Shown here: positions 52,672 through 61,909 of the stretch, in pieces
How the letters are laid out: each line of letters starts with the position of its first letter
Position numbering within the stretch: position 1 is the stretch's first letter
DNA from: Hymenobacter sp. BRD128
GTDB taxonomy: Bacteria > Bacteroidota > Bacteroidia > Cytophagales > Hymenobacteraceae
Assembly: GCF_013256625.1 (NCBI RefSeq)
Contig: NZ_CP053909.1
Location: forward strand, 62,001 to 126,000
Direction of reading: 5' to 3'
DNA: 64,000 bases
Notes under the pieces: generated by a model
What the model was told of the DNA's origin: nothing
Databases searched by the model: none
Seen by the model: only the letters and a program-made list of their open reading frames with translations
Translations under genes and position numbers: made by a program

Positions 52672-53650
52672 CTGTGGGAATTGGTAGAAAAGCGCGGAGT
52701 GACGACGCTTGTGATTGTAATAGTCAAAATAACTGGCCACGCTGTGCGACACGTCCGCCAGGCCGCGGAACATGCGCCACTCGTGCGGCTCCCAGCCCCT
52801 CGGTTTTGAGCCGCGACCAGAGACGCTCGGCCTGGGCGTTGTCGAGACACTCGCCATCCGATCACTTGCCGGGTGTAGGCATCCTGGAAGGCGCACAGGT
52901 AAGCCCACTGCCAGGAGGTCAACGGTAAATAGGTAATATCGCTGACCAAGATGCCGCCGCAGCGGCACCTCAACCTAGTGGCCTGGCTCAACCTGGGCTG
53001 GTCGAGCAGCCGGTTAGGCGCGCAGCGTAGCCCGTGGGTGGAGTTGGTCGTGCGCGGCGTATAAGTGCAGGGCTGGCCCGTAGCCCGTGTCGACACATGG
53101 CGGCGCGCAGGCGCTGGCGGCCTACGCGTTGGTCCTGAGCCTGTAGCTCAGCCCCGCTGCCGACGGGTGCCGTAGCAGCGCATGTACTCTCCTAAAACTT
53201 CTTTCAGCGCTTGCTGCCAGTCGGCCGCCAGCGGCACCGGCACGGGTGCCCGCTGCGGATTGCGCTAAGCATAATAGTGGGCTGCTGACACGCCCAGCGT
53301 CCGGCAGAGCAGTTCGACCGGATAGTGAGCACGCTATTTGTCAATAAACTGTCAGCAGTTCATCGGTTCTCAGGAGTCGAGAAGTTGGCGATGGCTTTTT
53401 TAAAATTTCCAACTCCTTCTCCAACCGTCTGTTGGCGGCCCGCAGCTGGCATACCTCGGCCGTCTTCACTGAGTCGCCCGTCAGTGGGGCTTGCGCCTGG
53501 CGCTGCCACTGGTAGATGCGCTTAGGGTCGAAATTCAGTTCCGGGCCGCCTGGGTTGAGCGGCTCTTGCTGGCCAGGCGCAGGGGCTCCGCTTTGAACGC
53601 GTCGTCGTATAAGCGCCGCTTATCAATCTTGTCCATGGGGAAATTACCAT
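52672..53650 (-). pseudogene. Older IS3-family remnant
   Basis: OrfB pieces (VSDITYLPLTSWQWAYLCAF, DAYTRQVIGWRVS) at 52850-52960 and OrfA-like pieces near 53400-53450 (LEILKKAIA-type sequence read on the minus strand) with many stops. The sequence around 53380 matches 46410-46430, so both remnants come from one IS family. Confidence 0.6.
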
Positions 53651-53679
53651 CCCAGACCCACTCGCCTAACTTGACCACC

Positions 53680-54330
53680 TCAGCTTTTTCGTAGCGAGTA
53701 GCTAACTCGGCGAAATTGCTTAAGGCAGCTGAAAAAGCGTTCGGCCTTGTTGCATTTTTGGTGGATATTGGAGTCGATGAGCCGTGCGGTTTTACGGTAC
53801 TTTGTGTTAGGAATGACGATTTGCGCGCCCTGGACCTCTACGGCTGCCACAATAGTGCCCGTATCGTAGGCTTTGTCAGGCAGTATATTGTCTACGCCCA
53901 CGGCCAGCAAATCCGCTGCGCGTCGCCAATCGGGTTGTTGGCCGGGGCTGACCGCCATGCGTAAGAGGTTGGTTGCCCAGCGCGTTGACCACTGCGTGGA
54001 TTTTGGTAGTCCGCTCGCTGCGGCCGAGAGCTGCGTCGCCGACGTGGCTTTTTGGTTACTTGCCGTCTGCTTGTGTGCCCGCATGACGGTCGAATCGAGC
54101 TAGCATCACCCAGTTCAGGTCGGATTCCTCACCGCCTCGAACAAGCGTTGAAACATGTCTTTTTGAGCCCAGCGCCGGCTGCGGTTGCGCAGCAAGTTAG
54201 GCTTTCCAAAGCGGGCAGCAACCGTCAGACACAGCCGTGGCGCGCTACCCAGAACACCACATTCTGAACAACCGACTATCGGCTCAGGTGCGGCTAACGT
54301 CGCCAGCCTTACAAGCTATGCGGCCCCAAA
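53680..54330 (-). pseudogene. IS5-family transposase remnant
   Basis: Frame 53680-54084 reads GVDNILPDKAYDTGTIVAAV, VIPNTKYRKTARLIDS, ERFFSCLKQFRRVSYSLRK, the C-terminal DDE part of IS5-type transposases (Asp and Glu-containing ERFF blocks). Upstream to 54330 only broken pieces continue. No inverted repeats found. Confidence 0.65.
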
Positions 54331-54629
54331 GGCGTCTAGGCCCGATCACTAATTTCATCAATGCTGCTTACAAGCGCAAAGGTCATTGTCTGTATAAGCT
54401 ATTATGGATTCTCAGATAAAGCCTGGAAAAATATGATTTTTATGCTCCTGATTTTGAATTCTGACATTGAATGCGATGAATTATCGAGTAGATTGGGTCC
54501 CTTCATGAGGGTAGAGGGTCGCACGAGTAAGCCTGAGAAGTATGCAACTATGCGTACGATTACTTTTGCTGCCGGTTGAAGCCCGCCGCTTGTGGTCAGC
54601 ACATTCCATACCGCCTATTACTATTCTTC

Positions 54630-55748
54630 ATGAAAAGTCTGCTTTGCTACGTGGTAGTTCTCCTGACGACCACCTCATGTAGCGCCCAAAGTGGCCAATA
54701 CGACTTACGCATTCGGCTAGGGGCCCGGCCGCGACCTTCCACCGCCTACTTGTGGCGACAGAGTCAGGGTCGTCTAGTGGTGGACTCCGCCCATTTATCC
54801 AATGGTGAGTATACGTTCTCCGGCATGGCCGTAACCCCTTTTCGGGCACGCTTGGTGCTCGGCCATAAGTGGTCGCTCCCACTGGGGTATGATGCGTTCC
54901 CCTTCTATCTCTACCTCGAGTCGGGCACTATACGTGTTAGCAGCCAAGACTCGTTACGGCATGCCACCTTGAAGGGTGGCCCCACTAACGCGGACTACAA
55001 TGCCTTGCGACCATCGTTGCTACCGCTGGCCGAACAGGAGCAAGATGCCTATCAGGCTCGGAACCATGCCACATCGAAGAGCGAGCGCGACCACGCCCGC
55101 CAACTCTACGATGCCTTTCAGGCGTCACAACAGCAGACATTACCTCCGCTTATCCGGCAGTGGGCTCACAGTCGCGTGGCGCTGGATTTGCTGCTGGATT
55201 ATGCTCCAGCGTTGGCTACGTACGAAGACTTGGCTCCCTTATATAATATGTTAGCGCCAAGTATCAAGTATAGCTCCGCTGGACAAGCATTAGGTCAGCG
55301 GATTGCTGAGCTACACGAAACGGCCGTGGGCCGCCCCGCCCCGCCATTCACCCAGCCCGATTCAACAGGTCAGACCGTGGCGCTTGCCGCCTTTCGGGGA
55401 CAGTACGTGCTACTCGATTTCTGGGCTAGTTGGTGTACCCCTTGTCGGGCAGAAATCCCCTTATTAAAGGCCACCTACCAACAATATAAAGCTCGCCACT
55501 TTAACGTGGTAAGTGTATCCATGGATACTAACCGCTATTTATGGATACAAGCTTTGAAGCAGGAAAGCATGCCGTGGAAGCAAGTATCCGACCTCACAGG
55601 CCTGCGTGGTGAGCCAGCTAAACTGTACCACATTGATGGAATTCCTCAGAATTTTCTAATTGGCCCAACAGGGACAATTCTTGCTAAGAACTTGCAAGGG
55701 GATGCGCTTACTCGTAAACTCGCCGAAGTATTAGCCACAAAACCCTAA
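54630..55748 (+). CDS. TlpA/ResA-like thiol-disulfide lipoprotein with DUF4369-like N-terminus
   Basis: A 372-aa exported protein. ATG 54630 gives a signal peptide with TTTSCSAQ (lipobox-like Cys about residue 17). The N-terminal beta-rich domain (RIRLGARPRPSTAYLWRQSQ, GEYTFSGMAVTPFRARLV) resembles DUF4369; a helical linker follows; the C-terminal AhpC/TSA-thioredoxin domain has LLDFWASWCTPCRAEIP and the cis-Pro GIPQNFLIG. It would reduce or isomerise periplasmic thiols. It lies intact between IS remnants, possibly carried as cargo. Confidence 0.9.
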   Translation: MKSLLCYVVVLLTTTSCSAQSGQYDLRIRLGARPRPSTAYLWRQSQGRLVVDSAHLSNGEYTFSGMAVTPFRARLVLGHKWSLPLGYDAFPFYLYLESGTIRVSSQDSLRHATLKGGPTNADYNALRPSLLPLAEQEQDAYQARNHATSKSERDHARQLYDAFQASQQQTLPPLIRQWAHSRVALDLLLDYAPALATYEDLAPLYNMLAPSIKYSSAGQALGQRIAELHETAVGRPAPPFTQPDSTGQTVALAAFRGQYVLLDFWASWCTPCRAEIPLLKATYQQYKARHFNVVSVSMDTNRYLWIQALKQESMPWKQVSDLTGLRGEPAKLYHIDGIPQNFLIGPTGTILAKNLQGDALTRKLAEVLATKP

Positions 55749-55837
55749 GAAGCGCCAGCGACACGCGATAAGGGCTATTATATTTTTGAGGTGGTCTAGG
55801 TGAGGCGCACAGAAGCAGGACGTATATTTCCTGAGTC

Positions 55838-56140
55838 ATGAGCGTAGAAAAGAGCAAGAAGACGCCCGATAAGCGGCGCAAATACGATGACGCCTTCAAA
55901 GCCGAGGCATTGCGCCTGGCCTCGGAGAGCCGTAGCACGCAGGCCGCCACCCAGCAGTTGAGCATCAGCCCCAAGCTCCTCTATCGCTGGCAGCAAGCGT
56001 AGCTCATCGCCGAAGTGGGGAGCGTGGAAGTAGCCCGCGACCCAGAAGTGCGCCAGCTGCGCGCTCAGCTCAAACGGGCGGAGCAGGAGCTCGACATTTT
56101 AAAAAAAGCTTTGGTCATCTTCGGCCAGCTGACTCGGTGA
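55838..56140 (+). pseudogene. IS3 OrfA with an in-frame amber codon
   Basis: Frame from ATG 55838: RRKYDDAFKAEALRLASESR, STQAATQQLSISPKLLYRWQ, then QA-TAG (56000-56002), and on through LIAEVGSVEVARDPEVRQLR and AEQELDILKKALVIF to TGA 56140. Everything but the TAG, one transition from CAG, fits a normal 100-aa OrfA. Its TGA overlaps the orfB GTG. Confidence 0.7.
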
Positions 56141-57000
56141 GCACCTACCGCTACATCGCTCAGCGCCAAGGGCAAGTGCCCGTGCGCCAGCTCTGTCAGG
56201 TGCTGCGCGTGTCGGCTAGCGCGTACTATGCCTGGCAGCATCGCCAGCTACCTGCGCCGGAGCCAGCTTGGCAAGCAGCTGTGCGCGCGCAGTTTAGGTG
56301 GCATGTGGCCCGCTACGGCACCCGCCGCCTGCGCGCTGAGCTGCACGCCCAGGGCTACCCAGTAGGCCGCTGGCGTATCCGGCGGGCGTTAGCCGCCGCA
56401 GGCTTGCGCGCCCAACAACCCCGCTCGTTTGTGCCCCGCACGACTGATTCCGACCCGACAGTGCGGGCCGCACCGAACCTGTTGCTGGGCCAACCCGCGC
56501 CGACTGCACCCAATCAGGTTTGGGTGGGCGATATCACCTACTTGCCCAAACAGGGTGGCGGCTGGCTCTACCTGGCGACGTGGCTCGACCGCTACTCGCG
56601 CAAAATCGTGGGCTGGGACGTGCGCGAGTCCATGCCCGAAGCCCTGGTCAGCGAGGCCTTGCGCCGCGCCATGGCCGTGCGCCAGCCCGCGGCTGGATTA
56701 ATCGTCCATTCTGACCAAGGTAGCCAATACGCGGCCACCAACTTTAAGGCCTTAGTAGCTCGTCATCAGGCCCTGCAAAGCATGAGTCGGCGCGGCAACT
56801 GCTACGATAACGCCCACGCCGAATCGTTTTGGAGTCGACTTAAAACTGAATTGCTCGACGGCGGCAGCTTCCGCAGTCTGAGCGAAGCGCGCCTAGAAAT
56901 CAGCCACTACCTCGCTTACTACAACGCCGAGCGCCGGCATTCCTCCCTCGGCTACCTCGCCCCCAACCACTTCGAAATCCACTTCCAAACCACGTCCTAA
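56137..57000 (+). CDS. IS3-family transposase OrfB
   Basis: A 287-aa integrase from GTG 56137, overlapping orfA by 4 nt. HTH_21 (PVRQLCQVLRVSASAYYAWQ), then rve domain: VWVGDITYLPKQGGGWLYLA (first Asp), LIVHSDQGSQYAA (second Asp), NCYDNAHAESFWSRLKTEL (Glu), YYNAERRHSSLGYLAP. Catalytically complete, so the element may move if OrfA function is supplied. Confidence 0.95.
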   Translation: MSTYRYIAQRQGQVPVRQLCQVLRVSASAYYAWQHRQLPAPEPAWQAAVRAQFRWHVARYGTRRLRAELHAQGYPVGRWRIRRALAAAGLRAQQPRSFVPRTTDSDPTVRAAPNLLLGQPAPTAPNQVWVGDITYLPKQGGGWLYLATWLDRYSRKIVGWDVRESMPEALVSEALRRAMAVRQPAAGLIVHSDQGSQYAATNFKALVARHQALQSMSRRGNCYDNAHAESFWSRLKTELLDGGSFRSLSEARLEISHYLAYYNAERRHSSLGYLAPNHFEIHFQTTS

Positions 57001-57028
57001 CTCTGTGCGGCCTAGCTAGACCACCTCA

Positions 57029-57395
57029 CTTTAAATTATATTTATTAAAAATCTTAAAATTATTCTACTTTGATAGCGTACAGAGTTCTGTAAACCGCCC
57101 CCCGCGTTACTGTGCACGTGGATTATGCCTTTACTCAGGGCAGAGTAGAATGGCTCAATAGTGTTCAGAAATCGGTCTTTCGAGTGGAAAGGGCTAAGTA
57201 AAAAAGGGGGTAGAACTCGTTTTTTAAAGATGGTGGTGCATTACAGCTTAGCAAGTAACATCTGGGTAGTGGCTGCTTTATATCAGGCTTATCAAAAAAG
57301 CACTAACTATTATTAAAAAAGTGCAATCGCTTTATGCGCATTGCTTCACTACCTACCTGGTTTGTTTTGTTTATTTCGTTACGCTGTCTTAAGAG
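57029..57395. other. Intergenic region before the second origin
   Basis: AT-rich sequence without credible ORF. A fragment around 57110-57200 may be old transposase debris, but no frame is long enough to assign. Confidence 0.3.
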
Positions 57396-57662
57396 TTATC
57401 CACACCCTCTAAATGCTTTTTTTGTCCCAAACTACCTAGTTAGCTTTTACTAAATTACTCTTCTACAACCACTACCTAGTATACTATAAGGAGTAATCGT
57501 CAAAAAACGAGGGCTACCCCCACTGGAAACCTTATTAAAACGAGCTTTCCCCCTGGTCTTGTACTGGCTATAAAACGAGGGCTACCCCCACTAAGGACCT
57601 TAATAAAACGAGGTCTGCCCCACTAAAAAACGAGCGACTTGTTAACATCTCGTTTTTTAAAC
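57396..57662 (+). repeat. Second replication origin: DnaA box and iterons
   Basis: A consensus DnaA box TTATCCACA at 57396-57404 is followed by an AT-rich stretch and AAAACGAG-headed iterons starting at about 57504, 57537, 57573, 57605 and 57627, two of which share AAAACGAGGGCTACCCCCAC. An inverted copy (CTCGTTTT) ends the array near 57655. The Rep gene starts 33 bp further on. One more partial unit follows the gene near 58848. Confidence 0.85.
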
Positions 57663-57694
57663 TAACTTGCAATTGGATTGCTCAGTTATGCCTT

Positions 57695-58831
57695 ATGCCT
57701 CCAACTCGTCGCCCGGCCCCTACTCTCCCGCTGACCTTGGCTTACGAGCCCCGGCACCGGGAACTCGTAAAGCAGCATTGGAATGTGACGTTTGCTCGGC
57801 AGGGTAAAATGAGCGTGGCTGCCAAGCGGATAATGGCCCGGGTGCTGGACCAGATACGCGATGATGATTTCCACTTGCGGGAGTACTATCAGCTCGCGAT
57901 TGGCGACATTACCGAGTCGGCGGGTATCAACCGCGAAAATGCCTACCGCGAGATTGAGGGGTCCCTGCGCGAGTTAGCCGCGGCGGCCTGGGAGTTTAAA
58001 AGTCTGGAGACGAACGAGTGGTATCTACTCAATCTGCTCGATACTACCAAGGATATTCGCGTCGGCTACGCTGGTGGCACCATCACGGTGCTGCTGAACC
58101 CCCAGTTGGCTCCGTACTTCCTTCAGCTGGCGCACTACACCACTTATCGGCTGGATAGCTATCTGAAACTACGCAGCTGGTATTCCATGCGCTTATACGA
58201 GATACTGGCGGCGTTCCGAGACACCGGGGTGTGGGAGGTAGGGCTGGAGGAGTATCGCCAGCTACTGGACTGCTGGCATCAGGTGGATAAGCGCGGGCGA
58301 GTTGTTAAGGACAAGGAGGGCCAGGCCAAGCTGAAATATCCCAATGTCAACGACCTTATCAGCAATACAACCACCGAGCCGCTGACCGAGCTGGCCGATA
58401 CTGAGCTGGCGTTCCGGGTGATACCGCGTCACGAAGCGGCGCGAGCCGGGCGTGGGCGCAAGCGCATCGTTGGCCTACGCTTCGAACTGCTGCACCCGCA
58501 GCCGACGACTATTCCCGCGCATTGGCTGACGCATGCCGTCACGGGCCCCATCATTGAAAAACTGCGCTCCTGGAAGGTGAGTGATAAAAATATTGCGCTT
58601 TATGCCACCACCCTAGAACGCGCTGGAATTCAAAAGCTGCTTCAGGAGTGGCAGCTGAAGCAGGTGTCGTCCCGGGCGATTGATAGCCCGGAAAAATACT
58701 GCAATGCGGCCTTTGTCCGCGCCGCCAAACAGCTTATTGAGCAACAAAAAGCCGAAGCTTTGCAGGTCCGTCAAGACTTGCAACTAGGGTTATTCGGCGG
58801 TGCAAGCAGTGAAGGAGCCGGTAGCAAATAA
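57695..58831 (+). CDS. repB: Rep_3/RepB-family replication initiator
   Basis: A 378-aa initiator. First winged helix: KMSVAAKRIMARVLDQIRDD, YYQLAIGDITESAGINRENA, AYREIEGSLRELAAAAWEF. Then PYFLQLAHYTTYRLDSYLKL and RSWYSMRLYEILAAFRDTG, a hallmark of this family, and the second winged helix. The C-terminal tail (QVRQDLQLGLFGG) carries a QLGLF clamp-like motif. It would bind the iterons upstream. This gene is unbroken, unlike the Rep at 34001. Confidence 0.9.
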   Translation: MPPTRRPAPTLPLTLAYEPRHRELVKQHWNVTFARQGKMSVAAKRIMARVLDQIRDDDFHLREYYQLAIGDITESAGINRENAYREIEGSLRELAAAAWEFKSLETNEWYLLNLLDTTKDIRVGYAGGTITVLLNPQLAPYFLQLAHYTTYRLDSYLKLRSWYSMRLYEILAAFRDTGVWEVGLEEYRQLLDCWHQVDKRGRVVKDKEGQAKLKYPNVNDLISNTTTEPLTELADTELAFRVIPRHEAARAGRGRKRIVGLRFELLHPQPTTIPAHWLTHAVTGPIIEKLRSWKVSDKNIALYATTLERAGIQKLLQEWQLKQVSSRAIDSPEKYCNAAFVRAAKQLIEQQKAEALQVRQDLQLGLFGGASSEGAGSK

Positions 58832-58894
58832 TTCCAGCAGTTAGAAAACGAGGTAGAATTAGGCTCCTGAAAGCCCCACAAAAAAACTTCCTAT

Positions 58895-59323
58895 TTATAC
58901 GGCTGACTTTCTGCCGATACCGATAAAGCCGGCCAACCCCTGTGCCCCTTCCTCGTCGAAGAGTGCTAGTGCTCTCTCAACGCAGGCTTCCAGCCACGTA
59001 AGCATGGCCAAGTCTATTCCCCCTGGCTGATGCAGGCTAGCCGCGCGACGCAGCAAGTTGGTGGCCACGAGCATGTCGGGCCAGCTATAGCGAAAGCCAT
59101 ACTTAATGCCGGCGTCCTGCGACGGGTGCCGCTGGCGGTCGCCTTGGAAACAGTGTCAAACCTCATAAGCCAAGCCGAGTAGGAAGGTGAACTGGCTATC
59201 GGTTTCCGGTTGCTCCAGCGGCTTGGCGACCGCATGGATCACCAGGTGAAGGGCATGCATGTCGTAGTAAGCGCCCTCAAGCAGAATGCCAGTACCGCGC
59301 TGGGTGGGATGGCTGATGAGCAT
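58895..59323 (-). pseudogene. DUF6904-like protein with an in-frame TGA
   Basis: Frame from ATG 59323: SHPTQRGTGILLEGAYYDMH, ALHLVIHAVAK, QFTFLLGLAYEV, then TGA at 59156-59158, and on through HCFQGDRQRHPSQDAGIKYG, FRYSWPDMLVATNLLRRAAS to TAA 58895. The layout GxYYDxxALH..IH...LGLAYEVR....YGFRYSWPD matches DUF6904. The TGA is one transition from CGA (Arg), which the family pattern expects there. Either a recent nonsense mutation or an error. Confidence 0.6.
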
Positions 59324-59326
59324 AGC

Positions 59327-59860
59327 TTAGAGCTGAGAGTAAAAGTGGGTGCATTGGCTCAGCTGCCGTAAGGAGTAGGTCTGCTCCGCCTGCTTGAGGC
59401 CCGCCGTCGCCTGGGCCGCAGTGGGGTAGGCCTGAAGCTGCCGCGCGGCGGCGGCCCGCACGGCCTGGTTGAACGCCGGCGCGGCCGCGAAGCTCCGCCA
59501 GCCGTGCACCACGTTGGTGGTAGCATCGAGCAGCACGTACTCCAGGCGGTCGCCCGACTGCTGGGGCCAGGCAAGCGCCGCGGCCACTGCTGCCTCGGGG
59601 CCGGGCTGGCGCAGGTTCAGCGTTGCCTCGAACAGCCAGCCCGGACCCAACTCCGATACCAGGAAGAGCAGGCCCGGCCCGGGCTCGTAGATTCCGTAGC
59701 GGAGCTGTCCACCGCGCCAGAGCGCAATTTCCTGGCTGGTAGGCTGGTTCAGGCTGCACACCACGGTTAAAAAGCGCTCGGTGAGGTGCATGCGGGTGCC
59801 GTTCTGGCCGGGGGCGGGATTAGGAAAGGGGTAAGGCTTACCCAACGTAATGATTTGCAT
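59327..59860 (-). CDS. Hypothetical protein, paralogue of 20432-21070 (177 aa)
   Basis: Begins MQIITLGKPYPFPNPAPGQN and shares the core order with the protein at 20432: GGQLRYGIYEPGPGLLFLVS, LGPGWLFEATLNLRQPGPEA, YVLLDATTNVVHGW and a C-terminal helix ending SLRQLSQCTHFYSQL. Start could also be Met24 (MHLTERFLTVV). The downstream DUF6904-like gene starts 4 bp after its stop. Confidence 0.6.
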   Translation of the reverse strand: MQIITLGKPYPFPNPAPGQNGTRMHLTERFLTVVCSLNQPTSQEIALWRGGQLRYGIYEPGPGLLFLVSELGPGWLFEATLNLRQPGPEAAVAAALAWPQQSGDRLEYVLLDATTNVVHGWRSFAAAPAFNQAVRAAAARQLQAYPTAAQATAGLKQAEQTYSLRQLSQCTHFYSQL

Positions 59861-60039
59861 CGGCGCGCTTAGTCAGGCGCTGCAAGCTACAAATAATCCG
59901 TTCGCGGGTGGCTTAAGAACTGCTCGCTACTGTTCATGGGGTGCAAGAAAATACGGTCGCTAAGCTACAATTTTAAGAACTCCCGGAGCGCTTTGTTCGA
60001 GGAAGTACGCGCGGGGCTAGGCCAACCGGCGCGGGTACT

Positions 60040-60480
60040 TCAGGAGCGGGCGGCACTACCCGGCCGCAGGGCTCGCCACGGGCCGGTTGTGCCGGTGCGC
60101 AGAGCTTCCATCAGCCCCGGCACGTCTACTGGCGATACGACGTTTCGGGTCGCGCCCGCGAAGCGTACCCCGTCGAATAAATCACGCCCCCCGGCCACAA
60201 AATGCAGCGAGTAGATGCTTTCGTAGTCGGCGGCATAGTCATAGCGCACGAGGAGTACCAGCTTTTCCGGCTCAATGGAATACTGCGTACAGATGGCGCT
60301 GGCCAGGGTGAGCGGGCACAGTACCAACCCTGGGCCTTCGTTGGCTAGCTCCGTAGCGACGGCCCAGGCCTGCCCCGGCTGAACGACCAGGTCGCACTTG
60401 ACCGGCCGGCGCTTCTCGTCGTCGTAGATGTGAAATGGGTTGGCGTGGACTACGCCGGGGATAGCTTGAAACGGATTCAT
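60040..60480 (-). CDS. Hypothetical protein (146 aa)
   Basis: ATG 60480 (MNPFQAIPGVVHANPFHIYD) chosen over an upstream hydrophobic extension that is shadow. A central beta-rich part (CDLVVQPGQAWAVATELANE, LVLLVRYDYAADYESIYSLH) and an Arg-rich end. No family recognised; separate from its neighbours by 180-190 bp. Confidence 0.5.
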   Translation of the reverse strand: MNPFQAIPGVVHANPFHIYDDEKRRPVKCDLVVQPGQAWAVATELANEGPGLVLCPLTLASAICTQYSIEPEKLVLLVRYDYAADYESIYSLHFVAGGRDLFDGVRFAGATRNVVSPVDVPGLMEALRTGTTGPWRALRPGSAARS

Positions 60481-60670
60481 AGTAGCACGAAGGAGACTAA
60501 AAAAAGTAAGCAGCAAGTGGGTGCCTGCGCCGCTGCCCGAAGGCAAGCAGGCCCAAAAAACTAGCCAGTTGTGCGTCAACATCGCAGGCTCACCCTCGTT
60601 GTTTTACAACCCCTTCAGCTGCACTTTTACGCACTAGCCCAGGGCGCCCGGCAAAGAACGGCCCCGGCGC

Positions 60671-60898
60671 CTACAGGCAGTAGAGGAGGCGCAGCAGGCT
60701 CAGCCCCTGGAGCAGCGCCCAGCTCAGCTCCAGCAGCGCCAGCCACTGCGGCAGCGCATCGTAGCGGGCAGCGCCCGCGACGTTAACCAGGCCCAGCAGC
60801 AACAGGCTTACCAGCCACAGCAGGCCGGCCAGTAATAGGCGGCCCGGCAGCGACGGGGCGGCCGGGGGAGTACGCAAATGTTTAACCGAGGGAATCAT
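60671..60898 (-). CDS. Small membrane protein (75 aa)
   Basis: Two hydrophobic segments (RLLLAGLLWLVSLLLLGLVN and LALLELSWALLQGLSLLRLL) after a basic N-terminus. It starts 27 bp downstream of 60926-61255 on the same strand. Function unknown. Confidence 0.5.
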   Translation of the reverse strand: MIPSVKHLRTPPAAPSLPGRLLLAGLLWLVSLLLLGLVNVAGAARYDALPQWLALLELSWALLQGLSLLRLLYCL

Positions 60899-60925
60899 GG
60901 GCTTTACCGGGCGAATGGCACCGTA

Positions 60926-61255
60926 TTAGAGACGGGGATGCAGGTCACGCACGCGGGCCAGGGCTTCGTACAGCTCGGTAACGCGGCGGCCCAGGCCGTA
61001 AAAGCCGGTGAAGTCACCCTGCGCAGTGAGGGTGATGCCGGCCCACTCCCCCTGCGAGTCCTGATACACGGCCCGGTAGCCGGCCAGCGAGGGCAACTCC
61101 TCGGCCTGGGCAATGTCGGCGAGCACGTGCTGGATATCGTTGGTCACGGACCGGGGAGCACCCAAGTCGGTCACGACCAGAATGTAGTCGGCCGTCAGGT
61201 CGTAATCGTAGGCCGCACGGGGCTCTTTGTTGCGGGAGAGGGGGGGAGTAGGCAT
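60926..61255 (-). CDS. Hypothetical protein (109 aa)
   Basis: Starts MPTPPLSRNKEPRAAYDYD. The pattern YILVVTDLGAPRSVTNDIQH, VLADIAQAEELPSLAGYRAV, YQDSQGEWAGITLTAQGDFT suggests a small alpha/beta domain. Unrecognised; in a run of small minus-strand genes that begins with 61315-61776. Confidence 0.55.
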   Translation of the reverse strand: MPTPPLSRNKEPRAAYDYDLTADYILVVTDLGAPRSVTNDIQHVLADIAQAEELPSLAGYRAVYQDSQGEWAGITLTAQGDFTGFYGLGRRVTELYEALARVRDLHPRL

Positions 61256-61314
61256 GGCGCGTAAGGGGGAAGGGGCAGTGGGGAAAAAGGGAGTAGGGTA
61301 GGCGGGGAGAGGGG

Positions 61315-61776
61315 CTAGGCGGCCTGCTGCCAGGCCGGGGCGGCGCCGGCGTTGGCGCTCTGCCAGTCGGGGGCCGCGACGATGGTAAAGTCCGGGTTGC
61401 GCTGGCGCAGGTAATCCAGCAGGCGCGGGGTGGCCACGGTGGCGGCGTAGTCGGCCTCGACGTAGCCCCGGCGCATGTGGTAGGGCTCAAACCACTCACT
61501 CTGGGGCGGGCGCACGAACAAGCGCGTCTGCCGCGGCTGCTCGACGCACTGGTAGCGGGCGAAGCGCAGCAGCGTGGCCAGGTGCAAGCCGGTCGTTTCC
61601 TGATAATGCAGCCAGTCGGCCGCGTCGAACAGGTCGCAGTAGCTCTCGCGGAACTCCTGGAAAGCCACCAGGCGCGCGCGCTGCGCGGCCCGGTAGCTCA
61701 GGCGCTGCGCGGTGGCCTGCCGCTGCGCCTGGGCCAGGGTAATGGTAGTGAGCGGGTTAAGCAGGGTTGTGTTCAT
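61315..61776 (-). CDS. Hypothetical protein (153 aa)
   Basis: Starts MNTTLLNPLTTITLAQAQRQ, 50 bp after a composite promoter element. Helical and Arg/Gln-rich (RLSYRAAQRARLVAFQEFRE, DLFDAADWLHYQETTGLHLA) with a C-terminal LLDYLRQRNPDFTIVAAPDW. No family recognised. Likely first gene of the unit 61776-60671. Confidence 0.55.
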   Translation of the reverse strand: MNTTLLNPLTTITLAQAQRQATAQRLSYRAAQRARLVAFQEFRESYCDLFDAADWLHYQETTGLHLATLLRFARYQCVEQPRQTRLFVRPPQSEWFEPYHMRRGYVEADYAATVATPRLLDYLRQRNPDFTIVAAPDWQSANAGAAPAWQQAA

Positions 61777-61826
61777 GACGCGCGAGGGGTTAGCTGGGTT
61801 GGTGAGGCCCTAAAGATACGAACTAT

Positions 61827-61909
61827 TTGTATTTATTACGTGTATTTATTACAATAAGATGCCCCCCGCGCACATTTTTTTCCCCCCGCGCACTTTCCCC
61901 CCACTGCCC
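61827..61909 (-). promoter_or_regulatory. Composite promoter element
   Basis: Plus-strand TTGTATTTATTACGTG and TATTTATTACAA at 61827-61854, box CCCCCCACTGCCC at 61897-61909. It is directed to 61776. Confidence 0.6.

Larger units (their letters stand above)
55787..57028 (+). mobile_element. IS3-family element (~1.24 kb)
   Basis: Imperfect ~27-bp inverted repeats start TGAGGTGGTCTAG at 55787 and end with its complement at 57028. It contains orfA (with an internal TAG) and orfB. The same left end occurs at the remnant at 35875. Confidence 0.8.

Noticed and set aside
17164..59158. Genome-wide recoding of TAG as an amino acid
   Set aside because: Several other genes here end naturally in TAG (for example 2976, 13709, 21054, 21761), so the code is standard; the amber codons need a local explanation.
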